DNA of 33,118 nucleotides, from NCBI GenBank assembly GCA_021787395.1, contig JAJYLZ010000037.1:1-33118 (forward strand). Direction: 5' to 3'. Shown one piece after another: positions 31,551-33,118 of the stretch. Every line of letters starts with the position of its first letter. The stretch's first letter is position 1. The notes beneath the pieces are model-generated. The model did no database searches. It was not told where the DNA came from and saw only the letters and a program-made list of their open reading frames with translations. The position numbers were made by a program, and so were the translations under genes. This DNA comes from Chloroflexota bacterium (GTDB taxonomy: Bacteria > Chloroflexota > Limnocylindria > Limnocylindrales > CSP1-4).

Positions 31551-31862
31551 ACGCTGCTCCGATCTCGCGACGCGCGGGCGTCTTCGCGCTCGCGCTCTCG
31601 CACGCGCCGCGATGCACCGGCCGCCGCGTCTGGCTGACCGCCCGTGTCCGAGGATGGTTCGGCACTCTGTCGGGCGGTGACGACTTCCTCGTCGTTCTGG
31701 TTCAACTCCGATTCTACGCACCACTCTTGCGGCACTCTGAGAACGACGCCGTCGAGGGCGCTCGGGTCGAGCCGCCAGCGAGATCCCGGGCGCGGCAGGT
31801 CTCCGGGAGGAGCGGACTGCCCGGACGCTGACGACGGCCAGACCGGGGGCCGGTCCCGGCCC
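31551..31862. other. Intergenic region upstream of the HtrA-like gene
   Basis: This 312-base interval has lower GC around 31670-31740. On the minus strand TAGAAT (31716-31711) is a good -10 candidate for the protease, though no clear -35 is seen. CGGCACTCTG is repeated at 31660-31669 and 31730-31739, 70 bases apart. The left part reads as a 71-residue frame on the minus strand (31520-31735) without a ribosome-binding site, which I do not call as a gene. The right end holds the hairpin at the alaX-like stop. Confidence 0.5.
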
Positions 31863-31863
31863 C
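31846..31863 (-). terminator. Hairpin at the end of the alanyl-tRNA editing gene
   Basis: GGGGCCGG (31846-31853) and CCGGCCCC (31856-31863) are perfect inverted arms separated by two bases; realistically a six-base-pair stem with a six-base loop. It overlaps the last base of the stop codon. Probable terminator, without a T-run. Confidence 0.4.
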
Positions 31864-32621
31864 TACCCCTCCGGGTCCACCAGCTGCAGCCGGATCCGCT
31901 TGTTGATCCGGCCCTTGGACTCGTACCCGGTCACCCGGATGCCGCCGACCTCGCGCGTGTTCGCCACGTGGGTGCCGCCGTCCGCCTGGAGGTCGAGCCC
32001 CACGATCTCGATGGTGCGGATCTGCTCGATCCCCTCGGGCAGCAGGTTGACCTTGGTGCGGATGAGGTCCGGGGTGGCGAACGCCTCGGCCCTCGGCAGG
32101 ACGTTGACGCGCACGTCGCGGGCCAGCCGGAGCTCCTCGTTGACCTTGGCCTCGATCTCGCCGACCAGCTCGCCCGACATGCGCTCGAACTCGAAGTCCA
32201 TGCGCCCGGCGCCCGGCTCCATGTTCCCGCCGGTCACGAGGGCGCCGTAGTCGCGCCAGACCACGCCGCACAGGGCGTGGAGAGCGGTGTGCGTCCGCAT
32301 CAGCGCGTAGCGGCGCGCCCACTCCACGTCCACCGCCACCACGTCGCCCGCCTGCGGCAGCTCGCCGTCCTCGGGCGCCTCGAGCTCGTGGACGATCTCG
32401 CCGCCCATGCGCCTCGCCGACCGCACGGTCCACGAGCGGCCGTCGGCAGAGCGCAGGATGACGCCCCGGTCCGACGGCTGTCCTCCGCCGCCGGGGTAGA
32501 ACGCCGTCGCGTCCAGGACCACCAGCGGGGGGCCGTCGCTGGCGGCCACCTCCAGGACCCTCGCCTCGAGACGGCGCGCGTAGGCGTCGCGGTAGCAGAC
32601 CTCGTCCACGCGCGGCGTCAT
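31863..32621 (-). CDS. Alanyl-tRNA editing protein (AlaX-type)
   Basis: 252 residues from the ATG at 32621, where the family normally begins (MTPRVDEVCYRDAY); an ATG at 32678 would add a Pro/Arg-rich tail. It is a free-standing homologue of the alanyl-tRNA synthetase editing domain that hydrolyses mischarged Ser- or Gly-tRNA(Ala). Visible landmarks are the glycine-rich FYPGGGGQPSDRG (about 41-53), the zinc-binding HTALH (His111, His115) and GGTHVANTREVG with His218. The residue normally Cys in the second zinc half-site is Asp214 (ADGGTH), a variant I believe is common in this subgroup. The N-terminal barrel plus editing domain and lack of the C-terminal oligomerisation domain make it AlaX-M-like. 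Likely a single-gene unit. Confidence 0.92.
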   Translation of the reverse strand: MTPRVDEVCYRDAYARRLEARVLEVAASDGPPLVVLDATAFYPGGGGQPSDRGVILRSADGRSWTVRSARRMGGEIVHELEAPEDGELPQAGDVVAVDVEWARRYALMRTHTALHALCGVVWRDYGALVTGGNMEPGAGRMDFEFERMSGELVGEIEAKVNEELRLARDVRVNVLPRAEAFATPDLIRTKVNLLPEGIEQIRTIEIVGLDLQADGGTHVANTREVGGIRVTGYESKGRINKRIRLQLVDPEG

Positions 32622-32863
32622 GCCGGCACCGCCACGTGCCGGCCGCGCCGGCGGCGGGCTGGGGTGCGGCCAGCGCAACGCCCTTCGAGGGGAGCCGCTC
32701 CGGCGCCCCGGCGGCCGTCCACGCGGCCACGATCGGCACCTCGGCGAGCGGGGCGGCGGGAGGCGAGCGGGTGGCGCATGGGGACCTCGGGCACGGACAG
32801 CGTCGGTCTCCGGAATCTACCGAACGACAGCCGATCTCGTCCCCGGGTGTTCCGGGGGCGGGC

Positions 32864-33118
32864 TCAGCGCCCCCTCGCCGGCGGCAGCGGGCCGTCGAGG
32901 CCCAGCCGGATCGCCACCGACGCGGCCTCGACGCGGCCGGACACGCCCAGCTTGGCCAGGATGTTGCCCACGTGGACGCCCACCGTCTTCTGGCTGATGA
33001 ACAGCCGGTCGCCGATCTCGCGGTTGGTGCGCCCCTGGGCGATGAGCCCGAGGACCTCGAGCTCGCGCCGCGACAGGCCGAAGGTGTCCTGGCTGGCGGC
33101 CGCGGGCTGCGGGGCCGG
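32864..33118 (-). CDS. LuxR-family regulator, C-terminal part only
   Basis: The minus-strand frame enters from the right edge of the window and ends at a TGA at 32864-32866, giving the last 84 residues. These hold a complete LuxR-type helix-turn-helix: GLSRRELEVLGLIAQGRTNR, then EIGDRLFISQKTVGVHVGNI and LAKLGVSGRVEAASVAIRLG. The ISQKTVGVHVGNILAKLGVS wording is like that of large MalT/AAA-ATPase LuxR regulators as well as some response regulators. The N-terminal sensory part lies outside the window, so the class cannot be decided. About 240 bases separate it from the alanyl-tRNA editing gene, with no clear signal seen. Confidence 0.88.
   Translation of the reverse strand, partial: PAPQPAAASQDTFGLSRRELEVLGLIAQGRTNREIGDRLFISQKTVGVHVGNILAKLGVSGRVEAASVAIRLGLDGPLPPARGR

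Noticed and set aside
28737-31637. A 966-codon open frame on the plus strand
   Set aside because: It is antisense to the serine hydrolase and the protease, both of which have intact catalytic motifs. Its composition is Arg/Gly/His-rich, as in chance frames of high-GC DNA.
31520-31724. Longer N-terminus for the HtrA-like protease (start at 31724)
   Set aside because: The extra residues are Arg-rich and would place the lipoprotein signal peptide 100 residues inside the protein. The ATG at 31550 has GGAG upstream and starts directly with the signal region.
31684-31725. tRNA-like 3' half (GGTTCAACTCC followed after a short interval by ACCA)
   Set aside because: The T-stem does not pair properly, there is no matching 5' acceptor strand upstream, and no anticodon arm with a seven-base loop can be drawn.
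31520-31735. A 71-residue acidic, Gln/Asn-containing frame before the HtrA-like gene
   Set aside because: Its composition is less Arg-rich than most shadows, but it has no ribosome-binding site, overlaps the protease start, and covers the likely promoter.
1-33118. CRISPR arrays, insertion sequences, integrases, attachment sites, rRNA and tRNA genes, toxin-antitoxin or defence genes
   Set aside because: I looked for spaced repeats, terminal inverted repeats, transposase or nuclease motifs and tRNA arms on both strands and saw none that hold up.

Overview
The window is about 33 kb of very GC-rich DNA (roughly 70 percent or more by eye), densely packed with genes. GTG and TTG start codons are common, Shine-Dalgarno use is patchy, and there is no sign of phage, insertion sequences, CRISPR or RNA genes. 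The gene content combines a URO-D-like protein next to a cysteine-rich ferredoxin, an archaeal-type triosephosphate isomerase, secreted proteins with Ala/Ser/Pro-rich linkers, LuxR-type regulators and a three-subunit transhydrogenase. It fits a free-living, high-GC, single-membrane or atypically enveloped bacterium such as a deep-branching Chloroflexota (Limnocylindria-like) lineage. That placement is inference from style and content, not from a marker gene.

Layout. Positions 1-6600 are on the minus strand: the start of a small membrane protein, a URO-D-family protein with its upstream winged-helix/ferredoxin protein, a membrane-anchored polysaccharide deacetylase, and a polytopic GT39-like glycosyltransferase. 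Divergent from these are citrate synthase (6765-8084, followed by a clear hairpin) and a PLP-dependent cystathionine lyase-like enzyme (8280-9440).

The centrepiece is a sugar-utilisation locus, 9479-19950, built on two divergent operons around an A+T-richer regulatory region (14516-14871). Leftward: DhnA-type class I aldolase, FGGY kinase, arabinose-isomerase-like enzyme, triosephosphate-isomerase-like enzyme and a YjbQ protein. Rightward: sugar-binding lipoprotein, two permeases, DeoR regulator and an aldose-epimerase-like protein. Together they read as import of a sugar, isomerisation to a ketose, phosphorylation, aldol cleavage to a triose phosphate plus an aldehyde, and triose isomerisation. 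The substrate cannot be named. No transporter ATPase is encoded here.

From 20276 the window holds an atypical response regulator with a Glu at the expected phospho-acceptor position, a doubtful small ORF, a membrane-anchored tandem DsbA-like protein whose second domain has lost its CxxC, a divergent GAF-PAS histidine kinase, and the proton-translocating transhydrogenase operon pntAA-pntAB-pntB closed by a hairpin. The right end has a P-loop protein with a substituted Walker A motif, a beta-lactamase-fold serine hydrolase, an HtrA-like lipoprotein protease with a PDZ domain, an AlaX-type alanyl-tRNA editing protein, and the C-terminus of a LuxR regulator cut by the window edge.

The best candidates for something undescribed are the sugar locus with its altered triosephosphate isomerase, the URO-D/ferredoxin pair, and three proteins that keep their fold but lose a hallmark residue (pseudo-receiver regulator, tandem DsbA, P-loop protein).
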